Part shown: piece after piece, positions 1-12,374 of the stretch
Layout: each line of letters begins with the position of its first letter
Numbering within the stretch: position 1 is the stretch's first letter
DNA from: Acanthochromis polyacanthus
Lineage: Eukaryota > Chordata > Actinopteri > Pomacentridae
Reading direction: 5' to 3'
NCBI RefSeq assembly: GCF_021347895.1
Contig: NC_067117.1
Location: 34,044,067 to 34,108,066, forward strand
Length of the DNA stretch: 64,000 bases
Position numbers and translations under genes: made by a program
Notes under the pieces: model-generated
What the model saw: only the letters and a program-made list of their open reading frames with translations
What the model was told of the DNA's origin: nothing
Database searches by the model: none

Positions 1-2172
1 ATTCAAGAATCTTTAAGTCAGGAGACAACTGCTCAGGCGGCAGCTGTTTAAATATGTATTCAGACTCTATGCTAATGTTTGCCTTCCTTTATTCATGCGA
101 ATCTGACAGACACGCAACCAACAGCCAAACACAATTCTGTATAGAATCGTATCACCTTTTTAAATCACATCCAGTCCAAACCCACTTTAAGTCTATCTCT
201 TGCAATATTTTTCTGTCAAGTCCTTCCAGAACTAAATCAACAAACTCTCGTAGGGACGCTCAACAGTCTCTCTTAACTCATCTCACTATTTGCAGAGCAA
301 ACTTTCTCTGACTGGTTGATTCTCTGGATGGTGGAGGTGAACTGAAGGATGGGTGCATGACAGGCTGCCACTCAGCACTCACTCCTACATCTGTCCTGTC
401 CTTGTGCATTAGTGTCACACGTGTACTTCGGCACTGACCTGCTCCCATAAATCCACTGGGCCAGCTCCTCGCTCCGCTCCCTCGCCCCGCTCTGCCCTCT
501 CTCCTCTCCCTCCCCTCCCTTTTTGACTCTCCTTACCTCTCAGCTCTCCTCATCTCCCCTCGGCCGGCGTGCCCGAGTCTAGTTCTCCATTCTGGCAGTG
601 CACCACACCTGCACTGCGGCTGTCAGTCAGCAGGCAGGAGGGAGGAATGGAGACCGCGCTCAGTTTAGCATGTTTGATGCCATGTGGGCATGAAGTGTTA
701 AGGAACCCAGCCAAGTGAGCAGTAGTATTCTCGTCACACCCTGTCTCCCTCTCTGTCTTCGGCAAATTGCCTTCGCTATATTTAAGCAGCGAATAGTATG
801 AATTACGCCTCTTTGTGAAAGTTCCACTTTTTCAACATGTCAAGGAAGTTTGAGATCTTACTTTACTCTGTCCCTGTCTGCAATCTCTTTCTCACCATAT
901 GTGTGCGAGTCTCTCTCTGCCATTTTCATCCTTCCTCTATGAAATGAAAATGAATTTGCAGCGGGCAGCAGCAGGTATGACAGAAGCAGAATTTCCGACT
1001 GCGTTCTGTTTTCTCCACTCAGTTACCTTCTAATGATGTTTGAGTGTGAAATTGTCTTCCTTATATGTGCCTGAGACACCCCCCACTCCTCCACCACAGC
1101 TCCCCCATCCTTTTCACACATGTTCTTGCACACTATTTCCTATTTCCCCGCGTCTGAGTACTTGTAGAAAAGTTCTCCGTGTGACTGAGACATGGCCATT
1201 ATTTTGGAAAGCTGCTTAGTACTTTAAAAAGACACCTCCTTCTCAGACAGACAGCTTACTTGTAGTTCCAATAAATCCTGATCAATCGAGGCAACACAGG
1301 ACTCCTGTCAGTGGCTAGACTGAGTCAGGGTCTCCCTTCACACTGCTCGGCATTAGAAACGTATTTTCCTTCAGTTGACGGAGATGACAGTCAAATATTT
1401 AAACACAGACAGCACTAGTGTTCTCACAATGACATGAAATAGATTCTTAAGGAAGTGTTTAGGTGGGCATCTAAAAGTAGGAGTGAAGTTTTTTTGTTGT
1501 GGTTTTTTTTTGTGTTTCGAGCACTTTCCACAGCCCTGACAGCAGTAAGTCCACGGTCCTTTCTGTTTGTTATTTGTCATCTGTTGGTTTAAGTCAGGGC
1601 CATCAGCTGAACCCACAAAGACAAAATCCACTAAGAAACACTTTGTTTTGAGAGAGACCTTGCATTTCAGGCCCATTTTGGTATTGACTCTGGTATCGAC
1701 TTGACAGGTGTGTTTTTATTATTTGATGAAACTCACTTAAGTCCTTCATATGAAACATCCCCGTTGTTACCTATTGATCATTTCCACTTTTGGAATCCCA
1801 TGCAACCTTGACTTAAGACATTGTTGGCCACTTGGGTTATGATTTGAGCAGTCTTCACTCTGAATTATACCCATTTTGTTTCATACCAGGTTTTATATTG
1901 TTACGTTCAGCAAAGTCTGCTTCTTTAGATGACTCCAGCCTTTTCTGCTGCCTCACATAACAATAGAGTAACTCGAATGACCAGATGATATAAATGTAAA
2001 TAGATATGTGAAAATAAATCTCCAACACAAAATGCTTATCTATAATTGTATTTAACAGTCTGTATGTAAAGTTAAAAGAAACCTTTTCAGCATTTATCCC
2101 ATGTTGATGGGGTTTTTATTTTAATTCCACAGAGTGATGATGACAAATGGAGGTAGTTGCATCATAAACTAG

Positions 2173-2510
2173 AAAAGCACTCAGAGAGCAGTACTCAACC
2201 AAGGCTGCTCATTCCTTGTATGATTTCCGACGGATAAGTCCCAATAAGGCCACAGCGATCGAACTGTAGTTGGATCCCAATGACGTTATCGTCAGCAGGC
2301 AGTCTTCACTTGTCATACTTACAGTCACTCTGTACAGAAATGATACAGAAATCATGGAACCAGACTATAAGTCGCATCAGTGCCAGAATCTAATCAGTTG
2401 GTCCTTGTGTCATTTCTGACCTTCCCTGAAAATTTAACGTTAATCTGTAAGTCCGTTCTTAAGTAATGGTGCTAACAAAAGAGACAAATCAATGCCGATC
2501 GTCAAAAATA
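2173..2510 (-). repeat. R1 element copy a (decayed, minus)
   Basis: Unclassified interspersed family named R1 here. Reading the minus strand it carries the shared blocks: a GACGATCGGCATTG start, a block whose plus-strand form is TGGTCCTTGTGTCATTTCTGACC, and an end rich in AGTGCTTTTCT. The middle is shortened compared with copies b and e. No coding potential seen. Confidence 0.65.
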
Positions 2511-2559
2511 GAGACTAGAGAAAAATAGAGCATTATTAATTTAATATAACTTTTGGGGC

Positions 2560-2740
2560 ATCCATATTGCACAACAACCCATGTGCAGGAGCCGATCCCT
2601 GACACAGCAGCCTGGGTTCGGTTCCAGCTCACGGCTCTTTGCTGCATGTCTTCCCCCCACTCTTCTGCCTCCTTTCCTGTCTGTCTCCACTGCACCTATC
2701 AAATAAAGGCGAAAAAGGACAAAAGCATTAAAAATTTAAT
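2560..2740 (+). mobile_element. tRNA-type SINE fragment, 5' truncated
   Basis: It has a B-box-like GGTTCGGTTCC at about 2617, then CTTTGCTGCATGTCTTCC, a C/T-rich body and a tail ATCAAATAAAGGCGAAAAAGG followed by A-rich DNA. The body and tail match the element at 19532-19710. The A-box half is missing or decayed. It lies between R1 copies a and b. Confidence 0.65.
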
Positions 2741-2889
2741 GTAACTCTACTTTTAGTCAGGATTAGCTATAAAATAACAAAAAAACCTTACCAATATTCA
2801 GAAAAATGCAGAGCTCAAAATTCAGTAAACGACAAGCCCAGTTATTGGTCGTCTCTATTCTATACTGAGACGTGAGAACAAGAAAAGCA

Positions 2890-3501
2890 AGGCTGCTCAG
2901 TTGTATGATTTCCGACGGCTGAAGCATTGAAAAAAATTGTCAGATATCACAACAGCATAGACTGTGGCCATTTAATACAGATGTAAGCACAAACAAAATG
3001 ATCTTGCGCTGAGCACAGGCGTGTGTTATGCATGTGTACGTTTTGTATGGATACCAAATCACATGACCTAATCATGTAGCACGCTGCAGGAATTGATGGG
3101 ACTCAGAAACACCCCACAATATAATCAATTGTTCCTTGTGTCAGTTCCGATGGATCCTAATAAGTCCGTAGCAGTCGATTTGTAGTAGGATCACAATCTT
3201 GTGATCGTCAGCAGGCAGCAGACGTCGTGTTCACTTGTTGTCATAGTTCAAGTGACGCCATGCCGCTATCTTGCAATGATACAGAAATCTTTAACAAATC
3301 CATGGATCCAGACTGAAAGCCGCATCACTGCCGAAATCTAATCAGGTGGTCCTTGTGTCATGTCTGACCTTCCCTGAAAATTTCATCCAAATCTGTTAAA
3401 TATTTTTTTGAGTAATTTAGCAAACAGACGAACAAACAGGGAAACCAATGCCGATCGTCACATAACTCCGCCAAAGCTCCACCTCCTTAGCGAAGTGAAG
3501 A
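2890..3501 (-). repeat. R1 element copy b (minus, near full length)
   Basis: Longest minus-strand R1 copy. In its own direction it begins near a GGAGGTGGAGCTTTGGCGGAG end (3501 side), passes GTTATGTGACGATCGGC and a CTGTTTGTTCGTCTG block, and ends at a TCGGAAATCATACAA block. Flanking sequence at 3531-3587 is also found inverted beside copy e at 7921-7976, so the two copies share more than the element. Confidence 0.7.
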
Positions 3502-4800
3502 ATTTGGTTAGCTTGTAATATGTATGTTGTGTCACCGTACTCTATGATTTCAAGTTGAATGAAGGACATGAAGGAAAACTGTGTGAGACACCTGAGTTCT
3601 AAAGATCAGGCAGCTATCAAGTTTCCGGCTATAAAACCACAGTTTGACTGACATTTGTTTGTTTAGCTCACATTGTCTTGTGCTTTTCAGCTCAGCATTA
3701 GCAGGTAGATACATATTGTAACCCTTTCATCTCATGCAGAGAAATTGACCTAAGGGGATAGCAGACACACAACACCTGCTGACTCGTGTAAAGCTAAGTG
3801 AAAATGTTAACGGTTGGCAAATTCCAGGCAGCAGGCTGTCTGAAGTGATGTCTCTTATTTTGAGTCGTGTCTGAACGTAAATATGACAAAAAAAAGCTTC
3901 AGTTTGACTGGATGAAATTAAGATTTCATTGAAGTTTAATGAAATTCTCTAAAAAACAATTCAGGCCTATTAATTCTGTCAGTTATTTTTTATTCTGATT
4001 CAACATATAGTTCACTTGCTGGCACTGATGTTTAGTTGTTCACTTCCTGAATACAAAAAATGCACAAATATGGACTATGCATTGCAGTAAGGTAACATAA
4101 AAACACATTAGCGAATTATTTTTTTCAGTTCTGCATTACTGTAAAGAGTGCTGTTTTTTAGTCAGAGACAAGCAGAATGTTTTGTTTTATTTTTTTCAAC
4201 ATGGCTTTGGAAAATAATTAGTGCTTTTTAAAATTCTCAATGCGAACCACAAAGGAATATGTACTTACTCAGTTCTGTATGCAAATGTAAACACTGACAG
4301 CATATTTACCTCTTATCAAAATCACCTAAATTAGCATACAGAGACGGAGGCAAAATGTAAATTCCACTATTAAGTTGTGTGATTTTGACGTGTCAAGAAC
4401 CCATAAGCATGGTATATTCCTGTGATATTGGAGGACAGGATATTTTTCAACTGAGTGCAACTTTAAATTATGTCTTCATAATGGAAATACAGATTTGCCG
4501 GTGTGCTGCATGAGACGCGATATTTGTCTCGTTTGGTAAATAATTCTCTTTTGATTTATTAAACCTTCAGGCGCTTTCATTAATTCATTACCAGTAATGA
4601 CTAACTCTGTTTTTTTGGTTTGCTTGGATATTGTGTATTTGAAATATTCCACCAAAAGTTGTGTTTTGAATTTAAAACGCTGACTCCCTGCAGGCTTGAA
4701 AGGCACCTACTGAAAACTTTGTGGCTTGCTCCTTTGCAGAGGATGGCAGGTGCAGTTGGCTTGAATTCATGGCTTTTTTTCTTTGACAATGGATTGCAAT

Positions 4801-5332
4801 GGTGACCCAGTTTCAAGGAAAAAAAAAAATCATAGAAACTTTTCATACTACCATTGCAGCATAATGCACTTATCCTCTTCCAGTTCTATGTTTGGTGTTC
4901 AAACCCTTTTCTCCCCTCTTCAACCAGGTAAAAGGCTTATTGTAAATGAAATCCACTGAAAGACCGAGAAACTGGTCAATGCTAAACAAAACCGGACAAA
5001 GAATAGGAAGTTATAATGGTTTCTAAAAGACATCCTAGAATCCTTCTGCATGGAGTTTGCATGTTCTCCTTGTGCATTCGGGAGTTTTCTACAGGTCCTC
5101 CAGCTTCCTCCCACAGTCCCAAAACATGCTGAAGTTAATTGATTACTCTAAATTGTCCGTAGGTGTGAATGTGAGTGTGCTTGTTGGTCTGTATATGTAG
5201 CCCTGAGATGGATTGGCGACCTCTCCAGGGTGTCCTCTGCCTTCACCCTTGGCCAGCTGGGATAGACTCCAGCCCCCCGCAACCCTAGTGAGGATCAAAT
5301 GGTGTATAGATAATGGATGGATGGATAACAAT
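4801..5332 (+). repeat. Local duplication unit, copy 1 (no R1 insert)
   Basis: Unit of about 530 bp starting GGTGACCCAGTTTCAAGG, including TTCATACTACC and TTTGGTGTTCAAACC blocks, then an AAAGACCGAGAAACTGG block, and ending in a SINE-like body (5038-5325) with a GGATGGATGGA tail. The same order recurs at 5333-6326. At 4941/4942 (GGCTTATTG-TAAATGAA) this copy is uninterrupted, where copy 2 carries an R1 element. Confidence 0.8.
5038..5325 (+). mobile_element. SINE body without tRNA head
   Basis: It contains the TTTGCATGTTCTCC, CCTCCCACAGTCCC, CTAAATTGTCCGTAGGTGTG and CCAGCTGGGATAGACTCCAG blocks and a GGATGGATGGA tail. These match the intact SINE at 36023-36388 from its middle to its 3' end. 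The tRNA-like promoter is absent, so this is a 5'-truncated copy or a related LINE tail. Confidence 0.7.
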
Positions 5333-6326
5333 GGTGACCCAGTTATAAGGGAAAAAAAATCATAGAAACTTTTCATACCACCGTTGCAGCATAACGCACT
5401 TATCTTCTTCCAGTTATATGTTTGGTGTTCAAACCTTTTTTCCCCTATTCAGCCAGGAAAAAGGCTTATTGCTCCACCAAGGAACACGGCGAAGTTATGT
5501 GACGATCGACATTCGTGTGTGTCTGTCTGTCTGTCTGTTAGCAACATTACTCAACAACACACTAACAGATTTGGATGAAGCTTTCAGGGCAGGTCAGAAA
5601 TGACACAAGGACCAAGTAATTAGATTTTTGCAATGATAGTCTGGATCAACAGATTTCTTGAAGATTTCTCTGTCATTGTGAGATAGAGGCACGGCATCAC
5701 TGTAACTATGACTACAAGTGAACACTACGTCACTGATGACGCCTGCTGACGATCACATGATTGTGATCCTACTACAAATCCATACCAGACTTATCAGGCC
5801 TTATCTGTCAGAAATCATACAAGGAACAATTGAGTAAATTGTGTGGGTGTTTCCAAGTCCCATCAATTCCCGCCACCCTCTACATATTTAGGTTGTGCGA
5901 TTTGGGATCCATACATAACGTAAACATGCATAACACACACCTGTGCTCAGCGCAAGGTCATTTTGTTTGTGGTTACATGTTAAATGGCCACATTCTATAT
6001 TGCTGTGATTTCTGATCATCAATAACTAATAAACAAATGCTGCATTTTCAAAAAAAGAAATGCTGCTTTTTTGACAATGCCATATTGGGGAATGAACGGC
6101 CTTGGCAAAGTAGCAGTGCTTTTCTTGCTGTAAATGAACTCTATTGAAAGACCAGGACACTGGTAAATGCTAAGCAAAACTGGATAAAGAATATTAAGTT
6201 ATAATGGTTTATAAAAGCCTTCCCGGGATCTTTCTGCATGGAGTTTGCATGTTCTCCCTGTAGGTTTTCTCAGGGTACTCCGGCTTCCTCCCACAGTCCA
6301 AAAACATGGTGATTCTAAATTGTCAA
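5333..6326 (+). repeat. Local duplication unit, copy 2 (split by R1)
   Basis: Second copy of the 4801-5332 unit. Bases 5333-5471 match 4801-4941, and 6129-6326 match 4942 onwards, including the start of the SINE body at about 6230. Between them sits an R1 element. The copy is cut off by a (CTTT)n tract before the SINE 3' half. Confidence 0.78.
5472..6128 (+). mobile_element. R1 element copy c (insertion, plus)
   Basis: About 657 bp, with edges fixed by comparison with the uninterrupted copy 1. It begins CTCCACCAAGGAACACGG, runs through GTTATGTGACGATCGAC, a GTCTGTCTGTCTG run and a GACACAAGGACCAAG block, and ends near AGTGCTTTTCTTGC. The flanks share only TG or TTG, so any target-site duplication is very short. 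The class is unknown; no ORF of note. Confidence 0.72.
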
Positions 6327-6435
<109 letters not shown>

Positions 6436-7504
6436 GTGTCAGAGCTAGATTTGTCTCTAAAAGGCTCTTAGTGATCACTTACTGGTTGTGCCAGTAAAGC
6501 CCACACATTAGTGGCATTTTGCGCGTTGGAGCCCACCTACTATCGATTTACTGTGACCAGGCTGCGTGTAATCATCACAACCTGTCCCAAATGTTGACGT
6601 GCAGACTGAAATCATAAAGCCTCGGCTTAGTGGACTGAAGTGCTGTAAAGGCTACAAGCAAGAAAGCAACTGATACAACATGTAAAAAAGAAAAAAGAAG
6701 AATAAACTTGCTGCACTAAGCTTTTTTCTTTGACTGTGTTGTTCTGCTTTCTGTTTTTTTGCTCACTTTCCGGCTCTTTTGTGACCTTGTCGCTGAAATT
6801 CAGAAAAAAACAGGTGTTGATGCAAAAAGCCTGCAATCATCTTCTTACCTTTCATGGTAAATTTTGCGATAGAAGAAGTGCTGTGATTGAAATGTATCAC
6901 TGATTCCCCAAGAAACTAGAATTTTGCACCAGAAGTTTTAAGAAGTGGGACTGTGGATCACTCCAAACTTTCCATTTTGAACGTGACCCTTGTTTTGAGC
7001 ATTTTTCTGAGGTTGTCTGTACTGTTTGTGGTTGCATGGAAAGAGAACTGATGACATGTAGCAGGCTGTCTTCAGCTTTCAGAGCTCCACCTGTTCAATG
7101 CTGGTCTATTGTTCTGCTGTAGGGATGAAGGTAGACGTCTGTACAAGCCAGTGCGCATTCATATTTGTTTATTTCAGTGTTTGACAACAGCAGTATTGCC
7201 TTTTGGAGACGGAGATTCAACTTCATTTGTGTGTTTGTGTGAAATAACAGCCGTTAAAATGTTGGTTTCCTACAGTGATATAGCAGCTTTAAATCAGGTT
7301 TTAAAAATAAAATTGAGTTGTAGTCCTCTGTTTTGATGTTAAATCTTCATAAATACCAAGATCACAATCTTGGACCTCAACAACCTAAACTGTCATTATT
7401 AATCAGATGATAAAATGAAAACAACAGACACTAACCTATCTATGTTCTGATGCTGTGTTGTTTAGTGAGGACTGTAGTAACCAGTAATACCTGCCAACAA
7501 TGCA

Positions 7505-7880
7505 ATAAATTTGGCCATTTTAAATGTAAAAGCACTCAAAGAGAGCACAGTACTACACCAAGGCTGTTCAGTCCCCTATATGGCGTTGTCAGAAATTCAG
7601 CATTTATATGTGTCTATACATATATATCTTAAAATGCATCATTTGTTTATTAGTTATTGATGATCAGAAATCATGGCACTATAGAATGTGGCCACTTAGT
7701 ATAGATGTACCCACAAACAAAAAAATGAGCTTGCGCTGAGCACATGCTTGTGTTATGCATGTGTGCTTTATGTACGGATACTGAATTGTGTGACCTAAAT
7801 ATGTAGCCGGATTTGATGGGACTCGAAAAACACCCCCAGAATTTAAGCGATTGTTCCTTGTATCATTTCCGATGGAAAAA
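7505..7880 (-). repeat. R1 element copy d (minus, partial)
   Basis: It matches, in inverse orientation, the 3' half of copy e (8270-8640), including AATTTGGCCATTTTAAATG, the ACACCAAGGCTGTTCAG block and GATTGTTCCTTGTATCATTTC. With copy e it forms an imperfect inverted repeat with arms of about 370 bp. Confidence 0.68.
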
Positions 7881-7965
7881 ACGAGCAAATGGAATTTTGG
7901 CAGTGATGCAGCTTACACAGCTCACACAGTTTTCCTTACTGCCCTTCATTCAACTTGAAATCATA

Positions 7966-8640
7966 CAATACTGTGACGATTAGCATTGGTTTGTCTGTCT
8001 GTTAGCAAAATTACTAAAAAACTCATTAACGGATTTGAATGAAGTTTTCAGAGAAGGTCAGAAATGACACAAGGACCACCTGATTAGATTTTGGCAGTGA
8101 TGCAATTTATAGTCTGGATCCCTGGATTTTTTCAAGATTTCTGTATCGTTGTGAGATAGCAGCACAGCGTCACTGTAACCATGACAACAAGTGAACACTA
8201 TGTCAGCTGCCTGCTGATGATCACATGATTGTGATCCTACTACAAATCGACCGCTGCAGACTTATCGGAACGTATCCATCGGGACTGACACAAGGAACAA
8301 TTTGATCATATTGTGGGGGTGTTTCTGAGTCCCATCAGTTCCCGAAGCTCATTACATATTGAGATTTGTATCATGGTCGTACACATGCATAACAAGCGCC
8401 TGTGCTCAGTTCAAGGCTATTTTGTTTGTATATTAAATGGACACATTCTATGTTGCTGTGATGTCTGATCATCAGTAACTAATAAACAAATGCTGCATTT
8501 CTATAAAACACTGATTGCTGCATTTCTGACAATGCCATATGGGGGACTGAACAGCCTTGGTGGAGTACTAAGCTCTCCGAGTGCTTGTCTTTTTACATTA
8601 TTGGCTTTGTTAAATTTAAAATGGCCAAAGTTAGTATGTT
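7966..8640 (+). repeat. R1 element copy e (plus)
   Basis: Starts TGTGACGATTAGCATTGG and has a GTCTGTCTGTTAGCAAAAT block, CAAGGACCACCTGATTAGA and GATCACATGATTGTGATCC. It ends GGTGGAGTACTAAGCTCTCC then AGTGCTTG. It lies 130-800 bp upstream of the 8768 exon and on the same strand as the gene. Confidence 0.7.
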
Positions 8641-8767
8641 ATTGGCAGGTATTACATTGTTATACGTTATTCCATTATTGGTTGCCAACGTCAGTATTAA
8701 TACATGTGTTCTGTTCTGTGCATCCACCTGAGCCTGTGTTTCTGTGTACATGTGTGTTCTCTTCTAG

Positions 8768-8868
8768 GTCAGGGCGTCCTGTCAGTTTCATGGTGGTCTT
8801 CAACACTCCCAACCCCCTTAGTAAGATCTCCTGGGTCAACCGTCTGCACTTGGCCAAGATTGCACTAC
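8768..8868 (+). CDS. arhgef10l: arhgef10l exon (post-PH segment)
   Basis: 101-nt internal exon, 33 full codons. It starts with the third base of a codon and ends with the first base of an Arg codon. The acceptor is a pyrimidine-rich run ending TTCTAG at 8767; the donor is GTAAGC at 8869. The product contains [20 protein letters not shown], a signature of the ARHGEF10/10L family just after the PH-like domain and before the propeller. It is the first exon visible; the preceding one must end in phase 2 and is not recognisable in the 8.7 kb upstream. A CA microsatellite begins 13 nt after the donor. The ORF that contains this exon runs out on both sides into intron and is not itself a protein. 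Confidence 0.92.
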
Positions 8869-8880
8869 GTAAGCACGGAT

Positions 8881-8881
<1 letters not shown>

Positions 8882-8947
<66 letters not shown>
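8882..8947 (+). repeat. (CA)n microsatellite beside 5' splice site
   Basis: About 33 uninterrupted CA units starting 13 nt after the donor of the 8768-8868 exon. CA repeats are binding sites for hnRNP L in vertebrates, which can affect exon use; the effect here is inference. Confidence 0.97.
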
Positions 8948-8950
<3 letters not shown>

Positions 8951-9775
8951 GATTACTATGTCATTTCTTTTTAAACAGGATGATGTAATACAATGAAATG
9001 CAATAACAATGTTTTAAGTCAGAGGCTCAGACACATCATCGGTGTTTGCTTCACTCTATCGGCTAAGAGCACAACTGGTGCTACGACTTATATAATCACA
9101 CAAAAACCAAGAGTCTTAACTGGGTCATCAGAAGTTTGTATGCTCAGGAAAGAGGCAAAAACTTTAAACAATGTTGCATTAATAGATGGTGTCTGTCTGC
9201 TGTGGAAGCAAACATCACTCATCATTCAGGGAAGATTCCAACCTCGGCGATAATAGCGTTGTCTTATGAGGATGAAGGTTACTCACTGTCCTTGGAAAAG
9301 CATTTGTTTCAGAATTACTTTAAATTCTGCACAACCATACGATCATTTGTGATTCTGAGTTTGTCTTTTTTCGCAGTTTAACTGTGGAGACTTGGCAGTG
9401 GTCAACGTTCGGCATTGAATAAAAAAAAAAAAACTGGCTCGACCCTGCCCAGCAGGGAGCAGCACAGTTCTGTTTTTATCACCCTCACCTCTTTCCTCTA
9501 ACCCTTGTCTTGCTCTGCCCAGCCCTTTGCTGATTACGCAGTCTGACTGTGCTGTAGCGCAGGAGGTCTTCGTCTTTTTGTTCATCAATGTTTGCTGTCA
9601 TCCAGTGTCAAAAACAGAGGCGAGACTATCGAGAACATTAATCTGCTCTTTTGCCCACGATGGCACACATATTCAACCCACTCACCACCTCTGTCCCCCT
9701 TTCCCCAGCCTTTCCTGCTCTCTGCCTTGCCTTGAGCACTTATCCTTGTCACACACACTTTACTGTGGGTTTGTT

Positions 9776-9877
9776 GTGCATGCAGCTTGTCTCTCAACAC
9801 TGCTCTTGTGCAGCTTGAATTGTATTGTGCATGCTTTAGGCCTCTCGACGCATCTCTTGTGTGGCTAAAATTGCATT
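9776..9877 (+). repeat. 51-bp tandem duplication, two diverged copies
   Basis: Bases 9776-9826 and 9827-9877 align without gaps. Both start GTGCATGC, share CTCTC and CTCTTGTG at the same offsets and end AATTGNATT. Identity is roughly 70% by eye. Confidence 0.6.
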
Positions 9878-12374
9878 GCTGTGGCTTCTGTCTTTCAAGA
9901 GGCCATAGTGGTGTACAGAAACATTCACGATTTCTCAGAAGAAGAGTTAGATTAAAGAACACCTAATTAAATATCTTGCTTAGACAAGTGGCCAGAGATA
10001 TGTTTCTCTATTATTTAACACTCAAGCAAACCTTGAGATGATCCATGTGCTGAGTTGGGTGAAGTTGGGGCGAGAAGATGCCTGAAATGTTTTGTGCTTT
10101 ACAGAAGTTTTCCTGAGACCTTGCTTCCCCTGTATCTAGAGATTCGACATTCTTGCTCATTCCAATAAAAAAATAATACACAACATGGGATTCTTCCCCT
10201 GTAGTGCTGGCCTACATTTCACAGTGGGGGGAATAGAGATGCGTGAAGCATGTAGTGCCTCTGTAGACCCTCCGGTAGAGCTTCCTGTGTATGGTTTGTG
10301 TCAGAGTGACATTAAAGGCATCAGCTGAGAGCAGAGGATGCTGTGGCTGCAGTGAAGCGCAGCATCCACAGCTTTTCCTTGTTGCTCACACCTTTATCAG
10401 CAACACAGCAGGCGTACTGATGAGGACAGCGGCATAGTTCTAGCATACAGCTCTCCTCCCCTATGGCTGCTGTGTGGACATGGGTGATATTCAAAGCCAA
10501 ATCATGCAAATTATCCCTGGCTGTCATACTGAAGATGAACACCCATGTCTCAGTTTATTTGTATAGACCATAGGTATCCAAATGTACCAAGGAGGATGAA
10601 ATGAACAGAAGGAGATTAACAGTATGTCATCCTAACTCATTGTGCCAAAATTAATTCTGTCATCAGTATTTATTTGGCATTCACTTGGAATCAAGGCGGC
10701 AAATAAACATTTACAGATTTTTTTTTTCTCGCACGTTATTGGATTTTACACCTGTGGAAAACACCTCAACCCCCCGCAGCCAATGGATGAAACACTATCA
10801 AAATGTAAATATTGCACATTATTTTCACCCTCATATTTATTCACTTTAATGCCACTGTCAGTCCCCATCTGTGTTTGTCATGCTATCCCACTAGCTTGTA
10901 GCTTCAGGTGCTTGTCACCGACATTAAACTCCCGGGTGTTAAGATAAACCTCAAATGTTTATCTTTCTTTGGCTTTGAAACATTTCACAACTTTGACACA
11001 TCTAAGGTTGTGCGATTTGAGGCCTTTAGCCAGCACTGCTCTCCACAGAAAGTTACCACGAGTGAGAGAAACGGTAAAATATTCCTCTATCACCAACATG
11101 ACAAGCAGTCAAGTGTAAAAAGAACAAGCTTCGAACAGCGACGAAAAGTAATAAAATAGCAAAGTGAGGACAAGAAATAAAACACAAACTAGAGAGAAGT
11201 ACAGAAAATAGGTTTTACGACAAGTTGAGTAAAAAGAGTTGAGGGGATACATTACAGAGAAAGCATCGCTGCAGTCAAGACATCAAGCAATTAGATGATT
11301 TCTATATATCAAGTTCAACACAGGGATTTGAAGAGTGGGACTGCCGAGAGAACACAGACCAACTTTCAACTTTATTCACTCTCTGCTGTAAGTGACTGAC
11401 AGTGTGCACTTAAACCTTTGTTTATGTTGAAGATTTTTGTCTTTTCGTCTGAACTATCTGCTAAATTCCAGATTTTGTCCTAGAATAACATCAGAAATTT
11501 CCAAAAGAACTGAGTTTTCAATTTTAAGTTTTGCACTTTAGTACACAGATGAGGCTTGGTTGTTCTTCTCTGCAGATCTGGGTGTGCTATTTCATGCTCT
11601 TTTTGTCTTTTTTTTTTTACATCAAGTAATAGAAGTAACACTCATATCATGGATCATACAGCTACTGTCTCTCAGTTTTAAAATCCCTGCAGTCCATATG
11701 CAAAGTGAGAGAGTGCAGATAGGAATGCAATCAAAATGAACAACTTTGAAAAGCAAACACTGGGAAAATGTGCCTTGTTTTATTGATATTTTCTCTTTGA
11801 AGACAGTAATATAAGGTTTTTTTACATTTACCTTCCTCTTAGAGTGCTTGCATATGAAGTTTTAAACACATTCGGAGTTGACAGTCAGCGTGAATGTCTA
11901 TCCGTTCCATCTGCAAGCTCATGCAACCTCACAAACTGTGGTTAATCGAAATGTTTACCAGAATTTGCTGCTGAGAGTAAGCGAGTCACGAACATGGAAG
12001 ATAACAGCATATTTACTCAAACTGAGCGACAAAAACTCTCCGAATATATAAAGTCAATGACCTTCCTGCACAAATTTCATCTGGCTCTTCATTTTGTGTA
12101 GCTTCTTATCTTCTAGAAGGTCACAGGGGTGCTGAAGCCTGCCCCAAGAAGCAGTGGGGTGAGTCAGCCCGCACGCAGCGATAATGGCAAACTGTATTTT
12201 CAAACTGACAACATTTGATGGTGGAATATTGACATTTAGCGTATATATAGATTACAAGTGTTTCATTGCTTTTAATCAACATTCAAATCATTGTAGGACT
12301 GTCATGTTTATATTGTGAATCAAAGTTGAATATTTTGGACTAATTTCTAGCTGTATTGCCCCTACACTCTACAA

